Assembly: GCA_037140375.1 (NCBI GenBank)
Contig: JBAXER010000078.1
Coordinates: forward strand, 1 to 12,666
Origin: WLMZ01 sp037140375
GTDB lineage: Bacteria; Actinomycetota; Acidimicrobiia; Acidimicrobiales; Ilumatobacteraceae
DNA length: 12,666 nucleotides
Reading direction: 5' to 3'
In this document: positions 5,737-12,622 of the stretch, piece after piece
How positions within the stretch are numbered: position 1 is the first letter of the stretch
Layout: each line of letters begins with the position of its first letter
Notes under the pieces: model-generated
What the model was told of the DNA's origin: nothing
The model's input: only the letters and a program-made list of their open reading frames with translations
The model's database searches: none
Program-made: the position numbers and the translations under genes

Positions 5737-6908
5737 TGCCTACTGCCCAAACCCACAGCGGAATTGCCGACCTTCTCGCCTCGAAGGAAATGATCATCGT
5801 GTGCGGCAGCGGGGGCGTCGGCAAGACCACCATTGCGGCGTCGCTTGCGGCCGAGGCGGCGGTTCGCATCGGCGGCCGCGTGCTTGTGCTCACGGTGGAC
5901 CCCGCCCGTCGTCTCGCCAACGCTCTCGGACTGCAGGCGTTCGGAAACTCCGAAACCCAAATCCCGCTCGATGCGTTCGCCGGGGCCGGGGTTACACCTC
6001 GCGGCGAACTGTGGGCCGCCATGCTTGATACCAAGGCCGGATGGGATGAACTCATCGCCCGCCACGCACCCGACGATGTGTTGCGCGACACGGTGCTGGC
6101 CAACCCGCTGTACCAAAACATCACGGGCCGGTTCGTGCAGAGCCATGACTACATTGCGATGGAGCGCCTGCACGAGATCCATGCCTCGGGCCGCTACGAC
6201 CTTGTCATCATCGACACGCCGCCTTCGCGTAACGCGCTCGACATTCTCGATGCGCCTGGTCGGATGATGGAGTTCTTCGGTAGCCGCTTGTTGCGCTGGC
6301 TCACGGTTCCCTATCGATCGCGATTGTTCACCGCAGCGTCGAAGCCGTTTTACCAAGTTGCCGATCGGGTACTCGGGTCTCGCTTCCTGCAAGACATCGC
6401 TGAGTTCTTCGTGTTGTTTCAGACGATGGAGACGGGCTTTGTTGAGCGTGCTCGCGAAGTCGAACGGTTGCTCTCGGATCCGCGGACAGCCTTTCTTGTT
6501 GTGTCCACTCTCGAGGCGGCGCCCGCATATGAGGCGGCGTATCTCGCCGAAGCGTTGCGCGAGCGCCATCTGCCCCTCGGTGGCATCGTGTTGAACCGCA
6601 CGATGCCTTCGGCGCTGCGCGAGCCAGCCGCCGAGAAGGCCGCTACGCAGCTACGTAAAGCGGCTCAGACGGGCTCGTTGGCCGCTGACCTTGGATCGGT
6701 GTTGGACGCAGATCCTCAGATGGTTCGTGGGGTGCTCACCGAGGTGGCCGATCGCTTTCACGACATCGCGATGGTCGCCGCAAGGGAGGCCGAACGCCGC
6801 AGTGAGCTTGAGCGACTTTCGCCGTTTACGGTGGCGGCTCCGTCGCTCGACCACGACATCAACGACTTGCGGAGCCTGCTTCAACTCGGAGATCATCTCT
6901 GGAGCTAG
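5736..6908 (+). CDS. ArsA/Get3-like ATPase, second subunit (BagB-like)
   Basis: This is a 390-residue partner of the preceding ATPase. The P-loop reads CGSGGVGKTT (23-32): the catalytic lysine K30 is kept, but the signature lysine position is Ser25. LTVDPARRLANALG carries the DPA motif of ArsA Switch I, and IIDTPPSRNALD (Walker B/Switch II, D160) is the ArsA-type second motif. The region after it is helix-rich with hydrophobic patches (FFGSRLLRWLTVPY and FLQDIAEFFVLFQTM) that could form a client-binding groove as in Get3; this is inference. Only one cysteine is present, in the P-loop, so metalloid binding is unlikely. It is translationally coupled to the first subunit by TGATG. Loss of the signature lysine suggests that this subunit depends on its partner for catalysis. 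Confidence 0.85.
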   Translation: MPTAQTHSGIADLLASKEMIIVCGSGGVGKTTIAASLAAEAAVRIGGRVLVLTVDPARRLANALGLQAFGNSETQIPLDAFAGAGVTPRGELWAAMLDTKAGWDELIARHAPDDVLRDTVLANPLYQNITGRFVQSHDYIAMERLHEIHASGRYDLVIIDTPPSRNALDILDAPGRMMEFFGSRLLRWLTVPYRSRLFTAASKPFYQVADRVLGSRFLQDIAEFFVLFQTMETGFVERAREVERLLSDPRTAFLVVSTLEAAPAYEAAYLAEALRERHLPLGGIVLNRTMPSALREPAAEKAATQLRKAAQTGSLAADLGSVLDADPQMVRGVLTEVADRFHDIAMVAAREAERRSELERLSPFTVAAPSLDHDINDLRSLLQLGDHLWS

Positions 6909-6922
6909 TCGGATGCGCCAAA

Positions 6923-6950
6923 CTCAGATCTGAGGATCTGACGATCTGAC
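6923..6950 (+). repeat. Palindrome plus 8-bp tandem repeat upstream of the sensor kinase
   Basis: CTCAGATCTGAG at 6923-6934 is a perfect 12-bp palindrome. It overlaps three tandem copies of GATCTGA at 6927, 6935 and 6943 (period 8). The block lies 49 bp before the kinase start, where an operator or promoter would be expected. No -10 or -35 hexamer is obvious inside it. Confidence 0.55.
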
Positions 6951-6962
6951 GACACGCCCACA

Positions 6963-6998
6963 GGACAATCCCATCCGGAGAATCCGAACAGGAGAATC
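6963..6998 (+). repeat. 14-bp tandem array carrying Shine-Dalgarno-like boxes
   Basis: GGACAATC (6963-6970), GGAGAATC (6977-6984) and GGAGAATC (6991-6998) repeat with a period of exactly 14 bases. The last copy supplies the ribosome-binding site GGAG, four bases before the kinase ATG. The other two copies lie upstream as decoy or standby-like sites. Confidence 0.6.
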
Positions 6999-8489
6999 AT
7001 GGCGACCCTTGCCGAACTCGCGAGACAGCACACCGCACTATCGCGAGACGAAACAGCACATCTGCAACACCTCGTCTCCGAGTGGGGTTTGCTCGCCGAC
7101 CTGAGCTTCGCCGATCTCTTGCTTTACGTGCCGGCTGGTGAAGGCCGATGGCTCGTCACCGCGCACGTTCGGCCATCTACCGGCCAGACCATCTATCTCA
7201 GCGACTGGGTGGGCGCTTGGGCAAGCGCTAACGAACTGCCGTTGCTCGCGTCGTCGATGGCCAGCGGCGAGGTACAAGAGGGCGATATCGCGGTCGAGAG
7301 CCAGTCGGCTCCGGCGCAGATGCTTGCTATCCCAGTGCGGTTCGAGGATCGCGTCATTGCGGTCTTGACCCGCGAGCGCTCGAGTGTCACTGGTCGTCAG
7401 CCAGGTGAGCTTGAGCGCACCTATCTGTCGATCTTCGATCGATTCGCGAAGATGATTTCGCAGGGCCAGTTTCCATTCCCGGGTCGCATTGCCGACTCGG
7501 GCGCGGCGCCACGCGTGGGCGACGGTGCGATGGTGCTCGACGACGAAGCGCGCGTTCGTTATGCGTCGCCGAATGCCGTGTCTGCCTTGCACCGTGTGGG
7601 CATCAGCGCCAACGCCGTTGGCATGCGCCTCGCCGAACTCGGGTTCAACGACAGCTCAATTCGCCAGGCCTACGAACGCAGCGAACCGGTGATCGAAGAG
7701 TTCGACCAAAACGCCGATGTCACCTTGCTCACGCGGTGCATCCCGATCATCGAAGACGGCGTCGTCACCGGCGGCATGCTGATGCTGCGCGACGTCACCG
7801 AGTTGCGTCGACGCGATCGGTTGCTGCTCTCGAAAGACGCCACCATTCGCGAGATCCACCATCGGGTCAAGAACAACTTGCAGACCATCTCGTCGCTGCT
7901 GCGGTTGCAGGCCCGTCGGCTCACATCGCAAGAAGCCAAGGCCGCAATCGCCGAGTCGGTGCGCCGCATCCGAACAATCGCGCTCGTGCACGAAACGCTG
8001 TCACGCGAACCTGGCGACGATGTTGCGTTCATCGAGATCGTGCGTCCACTGTTGCGTCTCGCCGAAGAAGGATTGCAGTCCGAGGATCGTCCGGTTCAGT
8101 TTGTGGTGCAGGGCGATGGTGGTCGCTTGCCCTCAACAGTGGCAACGCCGCTGAGCGTTGTGCTCACCGAGTTGTTGCAGAACGCTGTCGATCATGGCTT
8201 TCCTGAGGGCAGCGAGGGCGGCACGGTCATTGTGCAGTTGGCCAACGATGGCGCTGAGCTTCGAGTGCGGGTGCTCGACGATGGGCGCGGCCTCGATCCG
8301 TCGTTCGATCTGAGCAAGGCCACCGGACTTGGGTTGTCGATTGTGCGCACCTTGGTCACCACCGAATTGGCCGGGTCACTCTCGATGCGGGCGAGCCTCG
8401 ACGCAGACTTTGTGGCCGCTGGTGTTACCGAGCGCCGTCATGGGGCTGGCACGGTGGTTGATCTGCGCGTGCCACTCGAAAGCGTGTAG
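6999..8489 (+). CDS. pdtaS: PdtaS-like cytoplasmic sensor histidine kinase (GAF-PAS-HisKA_2-HATPase)
   Basis: This is a 496-residue soluble kinase without membrane segments. Residues about 1-155 form a GAF-type sensor domain, and 176-272 a PAS domain (GDGAMVLDDEARVRYASP ... GGMLMLRDVTELRRRDRLL). The HisKA_2 dimerisation segment IREIHHRVKNNLQTISSLL has H288 as probable phospho-acceptor. The ATPase domain shows the N-box LTELLQNAVDHG (N395), DDGRGLD (427-433) and GLGLSIV (443-449). This order matches PdtaS (Rv3220c), which phosphorylates the ANTAR-type antiterminator PdtaR; no response regulator is in this window. The start ATG has GGAG four bases upstream. As in Mycobacterium, by memory, the gene faces a convergent whiB gene. 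Confidence 0.88.
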   Translation: MATLAELARQHTALSRDETAHLQHLVSEWGLLADLSFADLLLYVPAGEGRWLVTAHVRPSTGQTIYLSDWVGAWASANELPLLASSMASGEVQEGDIAVESQSAPAQMLAIPVRFEDRVIAVLTRERSSVTGRQPGELERTYLSIFDRFAKMISQGQFPFPGRIADSGAAPRVGDGAMVLDDEARVRYASPNAVSALHRVGISANAVGMRLAELGFNDSSIRQAYERSEPVIEEFDQNADVTLLTRCIPIIEDGVVTGGMLMLRDVTELRRRDRLLLSKDATIREIHHRVKNNLQTISSLLRLQARRLTSQEAKAAIAESVRRIRTIALVHETLSREPGDDVAFIEIVRPLLRLAEEGLQSEDRPVQFVVQGDGGRLPSTVATPLSVVLTELLQNAVDHGFPEGSEGGTVIVQLANDGAELRVRVLDDGRGLDPSFDLSKATGLGLSIVRTLVTTELAGSLSMRASLDADFVAAGVTERRHGAGTVVDLRVPLESV

Positions 8490-8506
8490 CCGACTTGCAT
8501 TCATCA

Positions 8507-8522
8507 CGCCACGACAGTGGCG
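8507..8522. terminator. Small hairpin between convergent kinase and whiB genes
   Basis: CGCCAC (8507-8512) and GTGGCG (8517-8522) form a perfect 6-bp GC-rich stem with a GACA loop. It lies in the 55-bp gap between the two stop codons, so it could act as a weak bidirectional terminator. No T-run follows on either strand. Confidence 0.35.
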
Positions 8523-8544
8523 GACGAAATAGCGGTGGGCGAAA

Positions 8545-8844
8545 TCAGCTGGCGAGGCTGGTCTTGTTGCGGGCGACCTGAGCCCGGCGCATGACGCGGC
8601 GCTCTTCTTCGGAGGTTCCGCCCCAGATTCCTGAATCCTGGTTGGTCTCGAGTGCGAACTCGAGACAACGCTCGCTGACGGGGCATTCACCGCACACTTC
8701 TTTGGCCCGTGCGATCTGGGTGAGCGCATGGCCTGTGGTTCCGATGGGGAAGAACAGGTCGGGGTCGGTGTCACGACAGATTGAAGCTCCGCGCCATGAG
8801 TAATCGGCGTGAGCGAGGGTGAGGCTTGACGCGAGAATCGACAC
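8545..8844 (-). CDS. whiB1: WhiB-family [4Fe-4S] transcriptional regulator (WhiB1-like)
   Basis: This is a 99-residue protein with the four cluster cysteines C23, C51, C54 and C60 (C-X27-C-X2-C-X5-C), the block CRDTDPDLFFPIG, the turn GIWGG after TNQDS, and a basic tail (EEERRVMRRAQVARNK) for DNA contact. The sequence around the cysteines is very close to my memory of mycobacterial WhiB1, an essential nitric-oxide-responsive protein that works with the primary sigma factor. I chose the GTG at 8844 because AGGAG lies five bases upstream and because no ATG is available. The frame continues open well upstream, but that extension is not WhiB-like. Position convergent to the PdtaS-like kinase supports the WhiB1 assignment, though other WhiB classes cannot be excluded. 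Confidence 0.87.
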   Translation of the reverse strand: MSILASSLTLAHADYSWRGASICRDTDPDLFFPIGTTGHALTQIARAKEVCGECPVSERCLEFALETNQDSGIWGGTSEEERRVMRRAQVARNKTSLAS

Positions 8845-8962
8845 GTCGTCTCCTGACGGACTAAGGGCGGAGTGGGAAAAGTCACCGTCAAAACTTGGCA
8901 ATCCCGACTTGCGGGATAGCAATTCATGCGGCGCTCGTACGGTACGTTGGTCGAGCCGACTT

Positions 8963-8990
8963 GACAAGACCTTGATTTCAAGAAGATGTC
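8963..8990. promoter_or_regulatory. Compound dyad between whiB and the phosphodiesterase gene
   Basis: Two nested inverted repeats share one centre: GACA (8963-8966) with TGTC (8987-8990), and CTTGA (8971-8975) with TCAAG (8978-8982). TTGACA at 8961-8966 overlaps the left outer arm and equals a consensus -35, but the hexamer 17 bases later (AGATGT) is a poor -10. The divergent gap of 231 bp also has a CGTAC-G-GTACG palindrome (8936-8946) and a small hairpin, ATCCCG with CGGGAT, at 8901-8917 within the whiB leader. A regulator-binding site is plausible. Confidence 0.35.
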
Positions 8991-9075
8991 CATTTGGCAA
9001 ACATTTGATGTACCCCATCACGAAAACAGATAGGTCGATCAGGCCGTTTATTGGCCCTCGCACGAGGAGAAAACA

Positions 9076-9774
9076 GTGGCTGTACAGGTGTTGGCTCACC
9101 GCGGAGCGTCTCGGGCCGAGCGCGAGAACACAATCGCGGCATTTCGCCGCGCTGGCCAGATGGGCGCGCATGGGGTCGAACTCGATGTCCGCCGGGCGGC
9201 CGACGACGTGTTGGTCGTGCACCACGATGCTCACCTGGCCGACGGCCGGGTCATTCGCGACGTGTCGAGTGTGGACATCGCGGCCAACGAACTCACGGCG
9301 CACATTCCCACGCTTGATCAGGCACTCGATGCGTGTGCGGGCATGTGGGTCAACGTCGAGATTAAGAACGACCCGCAGGAACCTGATTTCGATACCACCG
9401 AGTGGGTGGCCGATCAGACCATGGCGTTGCTCGAGCGCCGCGGCGAGTCGCATCGCTGGCTGATCTCATCGTTTCGAATCGAGACCGTCGATCGTTGTCG
9501 GGCTCTAGCCCCGCATGTGCGCACTGCTTGGCTCACCGGGCCGACGCCTGAAGATGTGGTCGAGCTTCTCACGGCTCGCGGACACTCGGCGCTGCATCCG
9601 TGGGTGCGAATGCTTTCGCGGGATGTGATCGATCGGTGTCATCAAGCCGGCATTCAGGTGAACACCTGGACCTGCGACGACCCCGACCGGATGCGTGAGT
9701 TGATCGAATGGGGCATCGACGGCATCTGCACCAACGTGCCCGACATTGCGCTCGAGATTCTCGCGGCGGGCTAG
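9076..9774 (+). CDS. Glycerophosphodiester phosphodiesterase (GDPD family)
   Basis: This is a 232-residue TIM-barrel enzyme predicted to hydrolyse glycerophosphodiesters to glycerol 3-phosphate and an alcohol. The motifs are in family order: AHRG (H8, R9), ENT (17-19), GVELDV (metal ligands E35 and D37), VVHHD (catalytic H50) and VEIK (E95, K97). Late barrel strands VNTWTCDD and DGICTNVPD follow. There is no signal peptide, so it acts in the cytoplasm, as in GlpQ2/UgpQ-type proteins. The GTG start at 9076 has AGGAG six bases upstream, and the HRG motif falls at the usual distance. It ends on a CTAG shared with the convergent lipid kinase gene. Exact substrate is unknown. Confidence 0.9.
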   Translation: MAVQVLAHRGASRAERENTIAAFRRAGQMGAHGVELDVRRAADDVLVVHHDAHLADGRVIRDVSSVDIAANELTAHIPTLDQALDACAGMWVNVEIKNDPQEPDFDTTEWVADQTMALLERRGESHRWLISSFRIETVDRCRALAPHVRTAWLTGPTPEDVVELLTARGHSALHPWVRMLSRDVIDRCHQAGIQVNTWTCDDPDRMRELIEWGIDGICTNVPDIALEILAAG

Positions 9775-10712
9775 AGCTTGTCGGGCGACACGCCCGCAAT
9801 GCCCGGCCGAACGAGGCGCACAGCGTTGGGTACGTGCTCGAACTGCAAGTCGGTGGTCTCGCCGAGGTAGTCGCCATCGACCTGATACGGGAACGGCTGA
9901 TGACTGGAGATCGAGAGGCTCTGGACATCTTCGTGAACGTCGAGCGAGGCAGTCGGTTTCACGCCGCCGCCGCGTAGTGCGCCGCCCAACGATTTCAGAA
10001 TCGCGGTGGCCTGCATGGTCTTGAACGTGACCGCAACGAGTCCGCGATCGAGTGTGGCCGCTGGCGACAGATCGAGCGGCCGGTTGCCGAGATACGTGTA
10101 TGGGTTGGTGTTGAGGACCACCGTGAAATATCCCTCGACCACGCGGTCGCCGTTGGCGAAGGCCAGTTCGAAGTGTGGATTCTTGCGGTCGTATTTCGAG
10201 GCCCAGGTGTGCACTGCGGCGTAGATGAACAACGGGTGCCCGGCCCAACGCTTGAGCGAGCCGTGGTTCTCGACTTCTTTCACGACGGCCGCGTCGTAGC
10301 CAACGCCGGTGTGGAAGCAGAAGTAGCGGCCGTTCACTTTGCCGAGGCCGATGGGTTCGATGTTGTTGCTGTTGATGCCGTCGGCCAACTGCTGCACAGC
10401 AAGCACCGGATCGTTGGGCATGCCCAGCGTTCGGGCAAACACGTTGGTGCTGCCGCCCGGTAGCGCACCGAGCGCAGTGTCGGTGCCGGCAACGCCGGTG
10501 GCCACTTCGTTGAGCGTGCCATCGCCGCCAAAGCCAATGACGACGTCGATGCCGCGTCGGGCCGCATCTTGCGAAAATCGGGTCGCGTGGCCGCGACGAT
10601 TCGTTTCGACGATCTCAACATCGTTGCCGCGCGACAGAATCTGGTGCACTACGACGGTGTTTCGGGCCGTCACGGACGACGCGAACGCGTTGACAACGAG
10701 CAAGATCCGCAA
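9771..10712 (-). CDS. YegS/DagK-type diacylglycerol or lipid kinase
   Basis: This is a 313-residue DAGK catalytic-domain protein. The nucleotide-binding signature GGDGTLNEV lies at 62-70, preceded by RILLVVNAFAS at the N-terminus, and LPGGSTNVFAR lies at 84-94. The C-terminal beta-rich half (PFPYQVDGDYLG) is typical of the YegS/LCB5 group, which phosphorylates diacylglycerol or related lipids. The start is uncertain: the only in-frame start codon near the domain is TTG at 10712, with GGAG only two bases away; no ATG or GTG is in frame upstream as far as the divergent etfB start. A second TTG three codons in would remove the first beta-strand. Its stop overlaps that of the convergent phosphodiesterase; both genes belong to glycerolipid metabolism. 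Confidence 0.86.
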   Translation of the reverse strand: MRILLVVNAFASSVTARNTVVVHQILSRGNDVEIVETNRRGHATRFSQDAARRGIDVVIGFGGDGTLNEVATGVAGTDTALGALPGGSTNVFARTLGMPNDPVLAVQQLADGINSNNIEPIGLGKVNGRYFCFHTGVGYDAAVVKEVENHGSLKRWAGHPLFIYAAVHTWASKYDRKNPHFELAFANGDRVVEGYFTVVLNTNPYTYLGNRPLDLSPAATLDRGLVAVTFKTMQATAILKSLGGALRGGGVKPTASLDVHEDVQSLSISSHQPFPYQVDGDYLGETTDLQFEHVPNAVRLVRPGIAGVSPDKL

Positions 10713-10792
10713 GACTCCGAGGGTAGCAGCGACGAAAGACTTGGTGCGCCGGTTAGGAACAGCGCTCGCGGGTCGGTAACAATGGTTCTTCT
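10713..10792. promoter_or_regulatory. Divergent promoter region, lipid kinase and etfB
   Basis: This 80-bp gap separates the TTG start of the kinase from the etfB ATG. On the plus strand TAACAA (10777-10782), with TTAGGA (10753-10758) 18 bases earlier, could be -10 and -35 elements. That would give etfB a leader of only a few bases. No Shine-Dalgarno site precedes etfB, which agrees with a leaderless or near-leaderless message. I see no clear promoter for the kinase. Confidence 0.3.
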
Positions 10793-11569
10793 ATGAACGT
10801 GATCGTTTGTGTCAAACAGATCCCCGACCCGGCAACCCCGGGCGCGCTGGATCCCACTACTAATACGCTCAAGCGCGACGGGAAGCTCATCCTCGATGAG
10901 TCCGACAGCTACGGCGTCGAAATGGCTCTTCAGCTGGTCGACGCGGCTGGCGGCGGCGAAGTGAGCCTCATCTCGATGGCCCCCAACGGCGAAGTGTCGG
11001 GCATGCGCACCGCTCTCGCAATGGGCGCAGCCAAGGGCGTTCTCATTAGCGACCCGGCTTTGTTGGGCTCTGATGCGCTCACCACGGCCAAGGTGCTCGC
11101 TGCTGCAGTGCAACGCTTGGGCGGCGCCGATTTGATCATCGCCGCCACTGAGTCGAGCGATGGCTACACGGGCACCGTGCCCGAGCAGCTCGCCGAGGTG
11201 CTCGGCCTTGCATCGGTCACGTTCGCCAAGAAGGTCACCATCACCGGTGGCACGCTCGAGGCACATCGTCAGACCGAAGAGGGCTACGACGAAGTCACCT
11301 GTGCGTTGCCCGCCGTCATCAGCGTTACCGCTGGCGTCGTTGAGCCTCGCTACCCAAGCTTCAAGGGCATCATGGCCGCGAAGTCGAAGCCGGTCGAGCA
11401 GGTCACCGCAGCCGATCTTGGCATCACGCCAGTTGGTTGGGCTGGCTCGGGCCAATCAGTAGTTGCAGTCACGCAGGCCGAGGCCCGCGCTGCAGGCGAA
11501 ATCATTGAAGACGATGGCGAGACCTTCACGAAGATCGTTGCCTTCCTCGAAAACCTGAAAGTGATCTGA
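10793..11569 (+). CDS. etfB: Electron transfer flavoprotein, beta subunit
   Basis: This 258-residue protein starts MNVIVCVKQIPDP, the standard EtfB N-terminus. The AMP-binding region ATESSDGYTGTVPEQLAEVLG (about 118-138) and the later EAHRQTEEGYDEVTCALPAVISV signature are both present, and the length matches the family (about 250-260). With EtfA it forms the heterodimer that takes electrons from acyl-CoA and other dehydrogenases and passes them to ETF-quinone oxidoreductase. It is followed eight bases later by etfA, so the two form an operon. No ribosome-binding site is seen at the start. Confidence 0.95.
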   Translation: MNVIVCVKQIPDPATPGALDPTTNTLKRDGKLILDESDSYGVEMALQLVDAAGGGEVSLISMAPNGEVSGMRTALAMGAAKGVLISDPALLGSDALTTAKVLAAAVQRLGGADLIIAATESSDGYTGTVPEQLAEVLGLASVTFAKKVTITGGTLEAHRQTEEGYDEVTCALPAVISVTAGVVEPRYPSFKGIMAAKSKPVEQVTAADLGITPVGWAGSGQSVVAVTQAEARAAGEIIEDDGETFTKIVAFLENLKVI

Positions 11570-11577
11570 GGTCTGTC

Positions 11578-12546
11578 ATGGCATTGAACAACATCTGGGT
11601 TTTTGCGCAGGTCGCAAACGGAGCACCCACCACGGGCACGCTCGAACTCCTCACCAAGGCGCGCAGCCTCGGCGGCACGGTGTCGGCATTCGTCGGTAGC
11701 GATGGCGCAGCAGTTGCGGCAGCGCTTGGTGAATACGGTGCAACAACGGTGTACGCCACCGGCGATCTGGGCGGCAAGTTGCCCGGCGTCGCTGTGTCGT
11801 CAGCGATGAAGGCAGTGATCGATGGCGGCAACGCCCCCGACCTGATCATCTTCCCGCAGAGCTACGAAGGCCGCGACGTTGTCAGCCGCCTCTCGGTGAA
11901 GCTCGACCGCACTGTGCTCACCAACAACATCGACATCGCTGTCGACGGCGACTCGGTCAACGTGACCACGCCGGTGTTCGGCGGCAACGTGTTGGTCACC
12001 ACCGGCTTCACCGGTTCGGGCCCACACCTCGCAGCCTTCCGTCCAAAGAGCTTCGCTGCTGAGTCCGCCGGTGGCGCTGCTGCCGCTGTGGTCGCAGCTC
12101 CAGTGCCCGACCTCGGCGCAACTGGCGGAGCAACCGTTACGGCAGTGCATGTCGAAGAGACCAGCGGTCCAAAGCTCGACGAAGCAAACATCGTCGTGTC
12201 GGGCGGCCGTGGCCTCGGCGAAGCTGCGAACTACGAAATGATCGAGCAGCTCGCCAAGTTGCTCAAGGGTGCCCCTGGCGCATCACGAGCAATCGTCGAT
12301 GCCGGCTGGGTGCCGTACAGCTACCAGGTTGGGCAGACCGGCAAGGTCGTCAAGCCAAGCGTGTACCTCGCAGCAGGTATCTCGGGCGCCACCCAGCACA
12401 TGGTTGGCATGAAGGGCTCGAAGAACATCATTGCGATCAACAAGGATAAAGAAGCACCGATCTTCGGCGTCGCCGATCTGGGCATCGTTGGCGATGTTCA
12501 CAAGGTTCTTCCCAAGCTGATTGAGGCGTTGCAGGCTCGTTCCTGA
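11578..12546 (+). CDS. etfA: Electron transfer flavoprotein, alpha subunit
   Basis: This 322-residue protein has the EtfA FAD-binding C-terminal domain, with YQVGQTGKVVKPSVYLA, GISGATQHMVGMKGS and IIAINKDKEAPIFGVAD at about 249-300; it contains the arginine-free GQTG loop and the ISGA helix that hold FAD. The N-terminal domain begins NNIWVFAQ. An alanine-rich linker (about 157-185) precedes the C-terminal domain. GAGG at 11568-11571, overlapping the etfB stop, lies six bases before the ATG and is a good ribosome-binding site. It is the second gene of the etfBA operon and is followed by a strong terminator. Redox partners cannot be told from this window. Confidence 0.95.
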   Translation: MALNNIWVFAQVANGAPTTGTLELLTKARSLGGTVSAFVGSDGAAVAAALGEYGATTVYATGDLGGKLPGVAVSSAMKAVIDGGNAPDLIIFPQSYEGRDVVSRLSVKLDRTVLTNNIDIAVDGDSVNVTTPVFGGNVLVTTGFTGSGPHLAAFRPKSFAAESAGGAAAAVVAAPVPDLGATGGATVTAVHVEETSGPKLDEANIVVSGGRGLGEAANYEMIEQLAKLLKGAPGASRAIVDAGWVPYSYQVGQTGKVVKPSVYLAAGISGATQHMVGMKGSKNIIAINKDKEAPIFGVADLGIVGDVHKVLPKLIEALQARS

Positions 12547-12566
12547 CGCCTGATGGCTCTGTCGTG

Positions 12567-12622
12567 ATGGCAGTTGGTCCGTTCCCGCAAGGGGGTTGGA
12601 CCAACTGCCATTTCGCATTTTT
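12567..12622 (+). terminator. Intrinsic terminator of etfBA
   Basis: Arms 12567-12580 (ATGGCAGTTGGTCC) and 12598-12611 (GGACCAACTGCCAT) are a perfect 14-bp stem. Inside them CCC and GGG close a GCAA tetraloop (12584-12593), with G-U pairs and one bulge between. TTT follows directly, and a TTTTT run lies at 12618-12622. It begins 20 bases after the etfA stop. Confidence 0.8.

Noticed and set aside
5652..6569. Minus-strand open frame of about 305 codons
   Set aside because: It is antisense to the second ArsA-like gene, with no family resemblance and no ribosome-binding site.
4795..6908. Arsenite efflux ATPase (arsenic resistance)
   Set aside because: The cysteine triad of ArsA is missing and no arsB, arsD, arsC or arsR lies nearby.
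8961..8989. Standard -35/-10 promoter for the phosphodiesterase
   Set aside because: TTGACA is perfect, but the hexamer at correct spacing (AGATGT) is poor, so I list it only as part of the dyad.
8845..9453. Upstream extension of the whiB frame to a 302-residue protein
   Set aside because: The extension crosses the promoter region and the phosphodiesterase gene, is not WhiB-like, and a GTG with a strong AGGAG lies at the normal WhiB start.
10670..11455. Long minus-strand open frame antisense to etfB
   Set aside because: It lies across the certain etfB gene, has low-complexity His/Arg/Asp-rich sequence with no recognisable domain, and arises from high-GC codon bias.
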